Of a stretch of DNA of 64,000 bases, positions 34,022 through 41,932 are shown in pieces. Within the stretch, counting starts at the first letter, position 1. Every line of letters starts with the position of its first letter. The position numbers and the translations under genes are program-made. The notes below the pieces were generated by a model. That model searched no databases and was not told the origin of the DNA. It was given only the letters and a program-made list of their open reading frames with translations. Source of the DNA: Chloroflexota bacterium (GTDB taxonomy: Bacteria > Chloroflexota > Anaerolineae > Aggregatilineales > Phototrophicaceae); assembly GCA_011525385.1 (NCBI GenBank), contig WTGF01000038.1, positions 1 to 64,000 on the forward strand, in the 5' to 3' direction.

Positions 34022-36607
34022 CTAACCATCCGCGCTTTCTACCGTCAGTTGATAAGGCGCATCGCCGACCAATCCATAGCGCTCGACTTCTGCCGGTCCG
34101 ACGATGACGGTATAGATCCCCGATTTCAATATGAGTGGCGCGTTGTAGCTGCGTCTGGGGCGGACGGCCGTATCGCCCAGCGCGGCCACGAATTCGCCGT
34201 CGGGTCCATAGATGGTGCCATAGGGCGAGTTGAGATTGCCGCCGCTTAAGCCACTGCCACCGGTGCGGATTTTGACTGATACGTTCTGCCCGGCAGTTGC
34301 TGCAAAGCGGTAACTGTGTTTATCGTCAGCATCGACAATTTCATCCTTCATCACCTCATCAATAGTCAGCATGCCTTTGTCCTCCGCGCCATCGGGCGAC
34401 AGGATGAAGTCCGGCTGCGGGAGAGGCGTGGGATCAATTTCCGGCAGCGCTGTCGGCTCTGGCGGGGGCGCGGGTACATCGCCTTCGACTTCCACCTGAT
34501 AAGGCGCGTCGCCCACGAGACCGTAACGCGCCACTTCGGCGGGACCCACGATAATTGTATAGATCCCCGACTTCAAAGTGAGTTGCGCGTTGTAGCTGCG
34601 TCTGGGTCGAACAGCAATGTCGCCCAACTGGGCCACAAATTCACCCTCGGGTCCATAGACCGTGCCATAAGGCGAGTTGAGATTGCCGCCGCTTAAGCCA
34701 CTGCCTCCGGTGCGGATCTTGACCGTGACTGCCTGTCCGTCGACCGCGACAAAGGTATAACGATGTTTCTCATCACCTTCCTGGATTTCGTCTTTCGTCA
34801 CCTGGTTGAGCGCCAAGACTCCCTTGTCAGTCGCGCCGTCGGGCGCCAGAGTGAAGTCCGGCTGCGGCAGAGGCGTAGGAGCAATTTCCGGCAGCGGCGT
34901 CGGCTCTGGAGTCGCCAGCGGTTCATCGCCTTCGACTTCCACCTGATAAGGCGCGTCGCCCACGAGACCATAACGCGCCACTTCGGCGGGACCCACGATC
35001 ACGGTGTAGGTCCCCGACTTCAAAGTGAGTTGCGCGTTGTAGCTGCGTCTGGGGCGGACGGCTGTGTCGCCCAGCGGCGCTACAAATTCGCCGTCGGGTC
35101 CATAAATCGTGCCATAGGGCGAGTTGAGGTTGCCGCCGCTCAAACCGCCGCCGCCCGTCCGAATTTTGACTGTGACTTGCTGACCGTCAGCGCCTTCAAA
35201 GGTGTAACGGTGCATGTCACCCTCGCCGGCGATTTCGTCCATCGTCACCACATTGAGCGCAAGAGCTCCCTTGTCGCTCGCTCCGTCGGGTGACAGCTTG
35301 AAATCCTGCTCGGGGATCGGCGTCGGTTCTGACGCTTCAGCTTCGGCTTGAGCGGTCGCGGCGGCGATTTCTTCGGCGGCAGCCGAGGCGGTCGCGGCGG
35401 CGATAGCCGCTTCAGTCGCTTCAGCAGCGCGCGCTACAGCCGTCGCTTCGGCGGCGCTGGCAGCATTATTCTGGTTGATTGCGTAAACAGCGGCTGCCGC
35501 AGCCAAAATCAGCACGAGTACCGCCGCAGCCAGCGGCGCCCGCGACCGGCGCGCCGATCGCAATACCTCGTCTGTTTTGGGCTTGCTGTACAAGATAGGC
35601 GCTTCAATCGGCGCGATATCATTCTCTTCGTATAAGTAGCAAGCCGCTTCGTGCTTTGGCTTGTCCATCTTGAACAGCGGCGGCTGCTCTTCCAGGCATT
35701 TATCCATACGATGAGGACAACGCGGATAATAGCGGCAGCCCTGCGAGGCAGCGGTGCGCATCTCTTCTTCGCTGGGCAGCGAAATATTGACATCCCATTT
35801 ATCGGTCGGGTCGGGCACGGGTACCGAATCAATCAGGAGTTGCACATAAGGGTGCTGCGGCGCGTCAATGACATCCATAGCGCTGCCGCGTTCGGCAGTC
35901 GTGCCCTGATAGAGCATATAGATCTGGTCGCCAATTTGGTAAGCCGTACTCAAGTCGTGCGTGATATAGAGGAAAGAGATGTTGTGATCGTCGCGCAGGC
36001 GCAGCATGGCATCCAGAATGGAGGCGCGCAACGAGGCATCTACCATGGAGACGGGTTCGTCCGCCACGATCAGACGCGGCTTGATCATATAAGCGCGCGC
36101 CATCATGATGCGCTGCCGCTGTCCGCCGCTCAACTGGTGCGGGTACTTGCGCAACACGTCCTCTCCGTACAAGCCGACAACATTCAGTCCGGTTTCCACC
36201 ATATCGCGATATTCGCTCTGATTGTCCGAGAGACTGAAATGCTTGTTGACGAGATCAAAAACGTGGTCGATGCGATAAAAGGGATTGTAGACCCCAAAAG
36301 GATCTTGAAAGACCGCCTGCACGTTGCGGCGGTATTCTTTCAGTTGCTCGTTGGTCATGTCGGTGATGTCTTCACCGTCGAAGATGATATTGCCCGAGCT
36401 GAGTTTGATGAAACCGAGGACCAAGTTTGCCAGGGTCGTTTTGCCGCTGCCGCTTTCCCCAGCGATTGTCGTGATGGTCGCCGGGGATTCGGCAATGGTC
36501 ATATTGAAATTATCAAGCGCGACGACTGATTTCTTGCTGCCGCCCAAAAAACCGCCTGAAGCATAGATCTTGGTAGCGTCACGAATTTGCAATAGTGGCG
36601 AAGGCAT
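34022..36607 (-). CDS. OppF-like ABC ATPase fused to a membrane helix and three exported repeats
   Basis: An 861-residue protein; a typical OppF has about 330. Residues 1-330 are a complete ATPase: Walker A GESGSGKT (50-57), Q101, LSGGQ (159-163), Walker B VADEP (181-185), H217, and the Opp cysteine tail (C291, C297, C304, C323). RSARRSRAP then precedes one hydrophobic helix (about 357-376), an Ala/Glu-rich stalk (380-425) and three ~125-residue repeats (435-560, 585-709, 733-857). Each repeat contains KIRTGG, LSGGNLNSPYG, VRPRRSYNA and VARYGLVGDAPYQ or close variants, and Pro/Glu linkers join them. The positive-inside rule puts the repeats outside the cell. The repeats resemble PPC-type beta-sandwich domains. 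ATG 36607 is chosen for AGGAGG upstream; it overlaps the preceding ATPase gene by 29 bases. A read-through or assembly join is unlikely because one frame runs through. Confidence 0.85.
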   Translation of the reverse strand: MPSPLLQIRDATKIYASGGFLGGSKKSVVALDNFNMTIAESPATITTIAGESGSGKTTLANLVLGFIKLSSGNIIFDGEDITDMTNEQLKEYRRNVQAVFQDPFGVYNPFYRIDHVFDLVNKHFSLSDNQSEYRDMVETGLNVVGLYGEDVLRKYPHQLSGGQRQRIMMARAYMIKPRLIVADEPVSMVDASLRASILDAMLRLRDDHNISFLYITHDLSTAYQIGDQIYMLYQGTTAERGSAMDVIDAPQHPYVQLLIDSVPVPDPTDKWDVNISLPSEEEMRTAASQGCRYYPRCPHRMDKCLEEQPPLFKMDKPKHEAACYLYEENDIAPIEAPILYSKPKTDEVLRSARRSRAPLAAAVLVLILAAAAAVYAINQNNAASAAEATAVARAAEATEAAIAAATASAAAEEIAAATAQAEAEASEPTPIPEQDFKLSPDGASDKGALALNVVTMDEIAGEGDMHRYTFEGADGQQVTVKIRTGGGGLSGGNLNSPYGTIYGPDGEFVAPLGDTAVRPRRSYNAQLTLKSGTYTVIVGPAEVARYGLVGDAPYQVEVEGDEPLATPEPTPLPEIAPTPLPQPDFTLAPDGATDKGVLALNQVTKDEIQEGDEKHRYTFVAVDGQAVTVKIRTGGSGLSGGNLNSPYGTVYGPEGEFVAQLGDIAVRPRRSYNAQLTLKSGIYTIIVGPAEVARYGLVGDAPYQVEVEGDVPAPPPEPTALPEIDPTPLPQPDFILSPDGAEDKGMLTIDEVMKDEIVDADDKHSYRFAATAGQNVSVKIRTGGSGLSGGNLNSPYGTIYGPDGEFVAALGDTAVRPRRSYNAPLILKSGIYTVIVGPAEVERYGLVGDAPYQLTVESADG
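34037..35305 (-). repeat. Three tandem ~375-bp coding repeats
   Basis: The three exported domains are encoded at about 35305-34928, 34855-34481 and 34411-34037. They are recognisable at DNA level, for example GGCGAGTTGAGATTGCCGCC-like sequence (plus strand) in the LNSPYG region of each. Their similarity suggests internal duplication maintained by selection or conversion. Confidence 0.8.
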
Positions 36608-37733
36608 TGGACCTCCTCTCTTCAAATTGCTCGTCGAATAAATGACAAGCAACTTCGTGCTTTTCTTCTACAATGATCTGCGGCGGTTCTTCCAGGGCGC
36701 AGTGTTCCCAGGCAAAGGGGCAGCGCAGCCGGAAGATGCAGCCCGAGGGTGGATTGCGCGGATCATGCGTGATGCCTTCCGTGATCTTCAAGGGTTTGCG
36801 CTCTTTGATCGACGGGATGGAATCAATCAGCAACTGCGTATAGGGATGCAGGGGATTGGCATAGACGTTTTCCACCGGCGCGATCTCGACCATTTTGCCA
36901 GCGTACATCACCGCGATGCGATCGACGATCTGCGCTAGCAAGCCCATATCATGCCCGATGACGATCAGGGAAACGCCGATCTCGTCTTTCACCTCCACCA
37001 GGGTTTGCGCCACGATCCGCTGTACCACCACATCCAGCGCGCTCGTCGCCTCGTCGGCAATGACGACCGTGGGATGCAGCGCCACGCCCATGGCGATGCA
37101 AACGCGCTGCTTCATCCCGCCACTGAGTTCGTGGGGATACATATTGTAGATGCGGTTCGGCAAGCCGACCTGTTGAAATAGGTCGAATATCCGTTCTTTG
37201 AGCGGCTCATAGCGCAACAACAGGCTCAAATTCCGCTGCCATTCGCCGAGGTATTGCCTGAGCGGCTCTTTTCGCCTTGGCCGCCTGATCTTCCGCAAGA
37301 ATGCTTTGAGGCGTTCTTTGAACGGCTCATAATTCGCTTTGCCTTCGTGCGATTCAATGACATCAATGATCTGGTTCTTGACGCGCATGGTCGGGTTGAG
37401 CGAATTCATGGCGCCTTGCGGTATCAGGGATAGTCCGGTCCAGCGGAACTTGCGCAATTCTTCTTCAGTCAAGTCCAGCACCTCGGTACCTTCGACCTCG
37501 ATGCTGCCATGCACGATGTAACCGGGCGGTTGCACCAACTGCAGAATGCCATAGGCTGTGGTCGACTTGCCGCAGCCGGATTCGCCGACCAGGCCCAATG
37601 TTTCGCCCTCGTACAACTTGAAGCTGATATCGCTGACGGCGATGACATCGCCCTGCGGAGTCGCGTAGTGAATGCGGAGGTTGTCTACATTGAGGACAAC
37701 GCGGTCGCTACCGGAGTTTTTCTGCTCAGACAT
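36579..37733 (-). CDS. ABC transporter ATP-binding protein, OppD-like, with a basic insert
   Basis: A 384-residue ATPase, about 50 longer than usual OppD. It has Walker [10 protein letters not shown] (50-58), LSGGMKQR (203-210), Walker B VVIADEATSALD and VIGHDMG, plus the Opp cysteine tail (SGCIFRLRCPF). Between the Q-loop and the signature, residues 129-183 form a basic insert containing YEPFKERLKAFLRK and, 40 residues on, YEPLKERIFDLF. It looks like an internally duplicated helix in the helical subdomain that contacts the permeases. Its 3' end overlaps the fusion ATPase start; the two should form the transporter's ATPase heterodimer. Confidence 0.9.
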   Translation of the reverse strand: MSEQKNSGSDRVVLNVDNLRIHYATPQGDVIAVSDISFKLYEGETLGLVGESGCGKSTTAYGILQLVQPPGYIVHGSIEVEGTEVLDLTEEELRKFRWTGLSLIPQGAMNSLNPTMRVKNQIIDVIESHEGKANYEPFKERLKAFLRKIRRPRRKEPLRQYLGEWQRNLSLLLRYEPLKERIFDLFQQVGLPNRIYNMYPHELSGGMKQRVCIAMGVALHPTVVIADEATSALDVVVQRIVAQTLVEVKDEIGVSLIVIGHDMGLLAQIVDRIAVMYAGKMVEIAPVENVYANPLHPYTQLLIDSIPSIKERKPLKITEGITHDPRNPPSGCIFRLRCPFAWEHCALEEPPQIIVEEKHEVACHLFDEQFEERRSNAFATIANS

Positions 37734-37754
37734 ACGGTATTGTTCCTTCCGGCC

Positions 37755-38732
37755 TTAGTTCGCTTTGCGCAGGCGCGGATTGGCTATTTCGTCCAGGCCC
37801 AGGTTGATCAGCAAAAGCGCGATGAAGACAATCGCCAGAATCACGGTCGGGATGCCCCACCACCACCACATATTGCGCAGCAAGGCGGCCGCTTCGATCG
37901 AGAAGAAGATAGAGACGCCCAGCGAAGGAATGCGCTGGGGACCGAAACCGAGCAACTCCAAGCCCACCGCCGCCAGAATCGCGCCGGTCATATTGCCGAT
38001 GTAGCTCGCCGCCAGGTAGGGCAGCAAGTTGGGCATGATCTCCCGGTACATGATATCGCGCGTCGGCACGCCAGAAAGCCGCGCCATCTGCACATAGCCG
38101 CTCTCCCGCATACTCAGGACCTGCGCGCGAATATAGCGCGTCGGCGTCGCCCAGGCGAACATCGAAATCAAGAGCGCCATCGTCACCAGATCGATATATG
38201 GCAAGACCGATTGAATGACGATGAGCACAAGGAGTGAGGGAATAGTGATGGTCACATCAGTCGCCAAACGAATGACATCATCGACCCAGCCGCCGACGAA
38301 ACCCGCCAGAAAGCCCAGGACGATGCCGACGCCCATGCCGACGGAAGCGGCGATGACACCGACGCCGATCGTGCGCGGCGTACCCACAATTAGTAGCGCC
38401 AGCATGTCGCGCCCGCTGTTTTCCGTGCCCAGCGGATGTTCGGGGATGCCTTCCTGGTCGCGCCAGTTGGTAAAGCCGAGGGGAGGCATATTCAAAGGCG
38501 AACTGCCAGCCAGCGCCAGTTCGGTATCCCAGAACTGATTGCCCAGGAAGATCAGGAAAAATATGAGGCCGATGATGGACGCGCCGCTGAGGAACTTCCA
38601 GTTCAGCCAAGGGTTGTCAAAGCGATTGAGCTTGCCCGATTTTTTGCGAGCAGCCGACGATGGAGCCAGCGCGCTGAATCGTGTGTCGAAATCTTTGACC
38701 GGCGGGCCGCCGGAAGCATTGGAGTCTGCCAT
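37755..38732 (-). CDS. ABC transporter permease, DppC/OppC-like
   Basis: A 325-residue peptide-type permease. A cytoplasmic N-terminus precedes helix 1 (about 50-68), then HPLGTENSGRDMLALL, the family's extracytoplasmic motif, and later helices. The coupling segment reads MARLSGVPTRDIMYREIMP. GGGAGGT is a strong Shine-Dalgarno, two bases after the DppB-like stop. It lies 21 bases before the ATPase gene. Length and layout are normal, in contrast to the 1253-2383 paralogue with its long insert. Confidence 0.91.
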   Translation of the reverse strand: MADSNASGGPPVKDFDTRFSALAPSSAARKKSGKLNRFDNPWLNWKFLSGASIIGLIFFLIFLGNQFWDTELALAGSSPLNMPPLGFTNWRDQEGIPEHPLGTENSGRDMLALLIVGTPRTIGVGVIAASVGMGVGIVLGFLAGFVGGWVDDVIRLATDVTITIPSLLVLIVIQSVLPYIDLVTMALLISMFAWATPTRYIRAQVLSMRESGYVQMARLSGVPTRDIMYREIMPNLLPYLAASYIGNMTGAILAAVGLELLGFGPQRIPSLGVSIFFSIEAAALLRNMWWWWGIPTVILAIVFIALLLINLGLDEIANPRLRKAN

Positions 38733-38734
38733 GT

Positions 38735-39745
38735 CTACCTCCCTTCCAAGCTAATCCGCGGGTCGATCAGCGGGTAAGTTAGGTCGATGATGAGCACCGC
38801 CAGCGCGCTGGTCACAATAAGAATGAAGGATGTGCCTTGGATCAGCCCGAAATCCTGCGTGTTGATGCCGGAATAGATCAAGTTGCCCATCCCTTTGTAG
38901 GTGAACATGATCTCCACCAGCACCGAGCCGCTAACCAGCGTCCCAATCGAAACCGCCAAGGCCGTCATCTGTGGCAAAATCGCATTGCGAATCATGTAAC
39001 GGTACAAGACATAAAAAGGTTTCAAGCCCTTTGCTTGCGCCAGGATCATATAATCCTCGCCCTCGATGGTGATCATCATGCCGCGCATACCCAGCGCCCA
39101 AAAGCCGAATGTCGCCAAGACGATGGACATGGCCGGCAGGAAGCCGTGATAGAGTACGCTGCCAATGAATTCGAGCGTCAGCTCGGGCGACATCGCGCGG
39201 GCATGGGAGCCGACTAGCGGGAAAAGAGGAATCTTGAAGCCGAATATGTAGACGAGGAGCAAACTCAACAGCGCCGGCGGAACCGATGTGAAAGACATCG
39301 ATATAGGTATCATCAACTTCATCAACTTCGGCGTTCGCCTCCAAGCCAGCAAGGCGCCGCAGAGATTGCCCACGGTGAAGAAAATAGCCGTCGCGATGCC
39401 CACCAATCCGATTGTCCAAGGCAGGGCCCGCCCCACCAATTCAGATACCTTGGCCGGGAAATTCGCCAGCGAATAACCGAGGTCCAGGCGCAGAGTATTA
39501 CCCAGAAAACGCAAATACTGGACATGAAGCGGGTCATCAAGGCCGAAGCGTTTGCGCCAGGCTTCAATGATCAGATCGGCGTTTTCAACAAAGCCCTCTT
39601 GACGAGACATCCGCGCGATCATCGCCCCGATAGGATCGCCCGGCGCCAAACGCGGGATGATGAAAATGAGGGTCGCCGCCACCCAAACAGTCAAGAAGAA
39701 CACCATCAGCCGGCGCAATAAATAGTTGAGTGAAAAACTTCCCAT
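38735..39745 (-). CDS. ABC transporter permease, DppB/OppB-like
   Basis: A 336-residue peptide-type permease. Helix 1 (about 10-30) is followed by the family segment LAPGDPIGAMIARM, an extracytoplasmic domain and five helices. The coupling loop is LAQAKGLKPFYVLYRYMIRN. It forms the pore with the DppC-like subunit. The gene is separated by 228 bases from the binding-protein gene, a gap that holds a long stem-loop. AAGGGCG is the Shine-Dalgarno. Confidence 0.91.
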   Translation of the reverse strand: MGSFSLNYLLRRLMVFFLTVWVAATLIFIIPRLAPGDPIGAMIARMSRQEGFVENADLIIEAWRKRFGLDDPLHVQYLRFLGNTLRLDLGYSLANFPAKVSELVGRALPWTIGLVGIATAIFFTVGNLCGALLAWRRTPKLMKLMIPISMSFTSVPPALLSLLLVYIFGFKIPLFPLVGSHARAMSPELTLEFIGSVLYHGFLPAMSIVLATFGFWALGMRGMMITIEGEDYMILAQAKGLKPFYVLYRYMIRNAILPQMTALAVSIGTLVSGSVLVEIMFTYKGMGNLIYSGINTQDFGLIQGTSFILIVTSALAVLIIDLTYPLIDPRISLEGR

Positions 39746-39886
39746 ATCAGCGCCCTTCTATACTATGCGTTCTTCGCTATATCATTGGGATAAAGCAAAG
39801 TCATAACATTTAAATTACAGAAAATCTTTTTCTACCGTTTCAATTAGCGAATAAGGTCTCTGCCAAACCGCATTCTTCGGTGAGGC

Positions 39887-39922
39887 GGGGCTCCCCACAA
39901 GCAGACGCCTGTGGAGAACCCC
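39887..39922 (-). promoter_or_regulatory. Intercistronic stem-loop between binding-protein and DppB genes
   Basis: Thirteen-base arms (39887-39899 and 39910-39922) pair fully on the minus strand, counting two G-U pairs, around a ten-base loop. No U-run follows. It occupies the same operon position as the stem-loops at 21030-21070 and 25414-25447. Confidence 0.65.
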
Positions 39923-39932
39923 AAACCTCGGC

Positions 39933-39953
39933 GGGGCGGTGTCTACGCGCCCC
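39933..39953. repeat. Short repeat, inverted match to 41787-41808
   Basis: The ten-base core GTGTCTACGC (39939-39948) between GGGGCG and GCCCC is found in the opposite orientation at 41793-41802 with similar flanks. The two copies bracket the binding-protein gene. Confidence 0.4.
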
Positions 39954-39973
39954 TAACGGAATCAAACCGCCCC

Positions 39974-41716
39974 TTACATGCCAGCTTTGGTCAATTCGGA
40001 GATGATCTGATGTGTCGATTGCCACCAGGTAGCCGGGTGGTTGAAGTTATTCGACGAAGTCGGCCAGCCTTCCCAGTAGGTGCTGTTGAACGGGATCAGC
40101 TTGGTCGCCTGGTTCAGCGGGAGGATCGGAAGGTCTTCATAGAAGTACTGATAGGCTTCCAAGACCAAGGGGATAACACCTGGATCACCCAGCGGGAGCG
40201 TGCCAATCTGCTCGACAAGAGCGCTGTAAGCCTCGTTGTTCGGCCCAGACCAGCGGGCGTGGTTACTGCCGGAAGAACGCTCGCCAATCGGCACGTAGTG
40301 ACGGGCGGTGTAGCGATCCAGCGAAGCCCAGGGCTCGTTAACCGAACCGCAGGCGTCCCAGTCCGTAGTGGCTTCGTAGTTGCCGAAGCGCTTGTTGTCG
40401 TCCCAGGTCGGTCCAGCGATAACGGCAGCGCTGGCGTTGATGCCAAAGGCGCGCAGTTGCTCAACCAGTACCGAGGTGATACGACGCTTCTCGATGAAGC
40501 CTTCGTGAACCTGAATCGCCAGATTCAAGACGTGGCCATCAGCATCTTGCCAGAGGCCGTCGCCGCCGCGTACGTAGCCGTTCTTGGTCAGCAATTCCTC
40601 AGCCGCCGCGTGGTTCGAGGTGGAGCTGAGCCCCATGCCGGCGTCTTCAATAGCGTCGATGAAGGGGAACATCGCGCCGTACTCGACGAACATCGTGCGC
40701 GAGGGGATGGTGACGCCCTCGTAAGCAACTTCGATGATGTTGTCACGGTCGACGATGTGGTTGATCGCCCAGCGCATTTCCGGGTTGTCCCAGGGCTCAA
40801 CATCCGTCTGGAAGGTCAACTGCCGCGGGCAGGGATCCAGCCATACAAATGGCATGCCATCGACCCAGGCGAAGATCTTGTCGTTCTGCGCCTGCATCGC
40901 CTCGAAGGCGCCCAGGGTGACGTCCATGATGCTGTCAACTTCGTTATTGACGGCCAGGGTGGTGCGAATCTGATCGTTACCGGTGATGATCCAGATCAGA
41001 CGCAGCGGCTCTGGCATGCTCAAGGCGCCGGTTGCAGCGCCCCACCAATCGTCGTTGCGGTCATAGATCCAAGTGGTCTCGTCGGCGTGGGTCAGCGTGT
41101 AGGGACCGGAACCAACCGGCGGGAAGTTCTTGAAGGTGAAGGGATCTTCGTCCGCCCAGATGTGCTCGGGCATGATCAGAATTTCACCACCGATCTTGAC
41201 TGTCAGCAGGTCAAGCTGGAAGCGCGGGTTAGGCTGCGTCAGATTGAACTGGACCGTTTGGGCGTCGATAGCTTCTACGCTGTCGACCCAGGTCTGGGCT
41301 TTGCCGGCGCGCCAGAGCCCCGAGTTATCCGGGTTGCCCAGCATCTCAAATGTGAAGACGACATCATCGGCGTCCATCGCTTCGCCATCGGACCATGCCG
41401 CGCCTTCGCGCAGGTTCAAGGTCCAGACATCAAGCGAATCGTTACTGGAAGCGCTCTCCCCCAACCAAGGCATGATTTCGCCAGTTTCATAGTTCAGGAT
41501 GAAGAGCGGCTCAAAAACAGCTTGGCCCAAACCACCGTTACCGAGATTGTTCGGCACGTAGGGATTGTAGTTATCGAAGGCGGGCTGGGGGCCGACACGA
41601 CCGTCACGATCGAGAATGACGGTATCTTCGCGCGCGACATCTTGCGCCATAGCTGTGAAGCTAAAGGACGCAACGAGGACGGCGAGAAGTACGAAAAGTA
41701 AGGTTCTTGCTTTCAT
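39974..41716 (-). CDS. Peptide/nickel-type extracellular solute-binding protein (family 5)
   Basis: A 580-residue exported binding protein for the Opp/Dpp-type importer downstream. The signal peptide (residues 1-24, MKARTLLFVLLAVLV..., cleavage after AMA) has no lipobox cysteine. The mature part shows VFEPLFILNYETGE, the family 5 opening, then WTLNLREGAAWSDGEAMDADDVVFTFE cut across positions 90-120 and ITHADE/TYTLTH-type elements. The C-terminus ends with the lobe-closing DLPILPLNQA region. Family 5 proteins bind peptides, nickel or oligosaccharides; the ligand is undetermined. GGAG precedes ATG. The regulator gene upstream is on the same strand. Confidence 0.9.
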   Translation of the reverse strand: MKARTLLFVLLAVLVASFSFTAMAQDVAREDTVILDRDGRVGPQPAFDNYNPYVPNNLGNGGLGQAVFEPLFILNYETGEIMPWLGESASSNDSLDVWTLNLREGAAWSDGEAMDADDVVFTFEMLGNPDNSGLWRAGKAQTWVDSVEAIDAQTVQFNLTQPNPRFQLDLLTVKIGGEILIMPEHIWADEDPFTFKNFPPVGSGPYTLTHADETTWIYDRNDDWWGAATGALSMPEPLRLIWIITGNDQIRTTLAVNNEVDSIMDVTLGAFEAMQAQNDKIFAWVDGMPFVWLDPCPRQLTFQTDVEPWDNPEMRWAINHIVDRDNIIEVAYEGVTIPSRTMFVEYGAMFPFIDAIEDAGMGLSSTSNHAAAEELLTKNGYVRGGDGLWQDADGHVLNLAIQVHEGFIEKRRITSVLVEQLRAFGINASAAVIAGPTWDDNKRFGNYEATTDWDACGSVNEPWASLDRYTARHYVPIGERSSGSNHARWSGPNNEAYSALVEQIGTLPLGDPGVIPLVLEAYQYFYEDLPILPLNQATKLIPFNSTYWEGWPTSSNNFNHPATWWQSTHQIISELTKAGM

Positions 41717-41786
41717 GCGTTGTACTCCTACAACTAATCAATAAAAGATATGCGTTTGCCAACTCCGGTATTGGTTTGTCATTCGG

Positions 41787-41808
41787 GGGGCGGCGTAGAC
41801 ACTCGCCT
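41787..41808. repeat. Short repeat, inverted match to 39933-39953
   Basis: GGGGCGGCGTAGACACTCG-like sequence; its complement contains the GTGTCTACGC core. Within it CGTAG and CTACG can also pair locally. Confidence 0.4.
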
Positions 41809-41932
41809 ACGAATGACGGGCGCGTTGACGGCGCCCAATGGTTTTAACGCTTCTGTGGCCTCAAGTTTTCGATAGCAATTCCCCTTTCAACTGTAGAGTC
41901 GACTAGCCCCAAATCGTTGAGGATAGTTTCAA

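Noticed and set aside
39911..41701. 596-codon open frame antisense to the binding-protein gene
   Set aside because: It mirrors the codon bias of the opposite strand, has no recognisable domain and fully overlaps a clearly identified gene.
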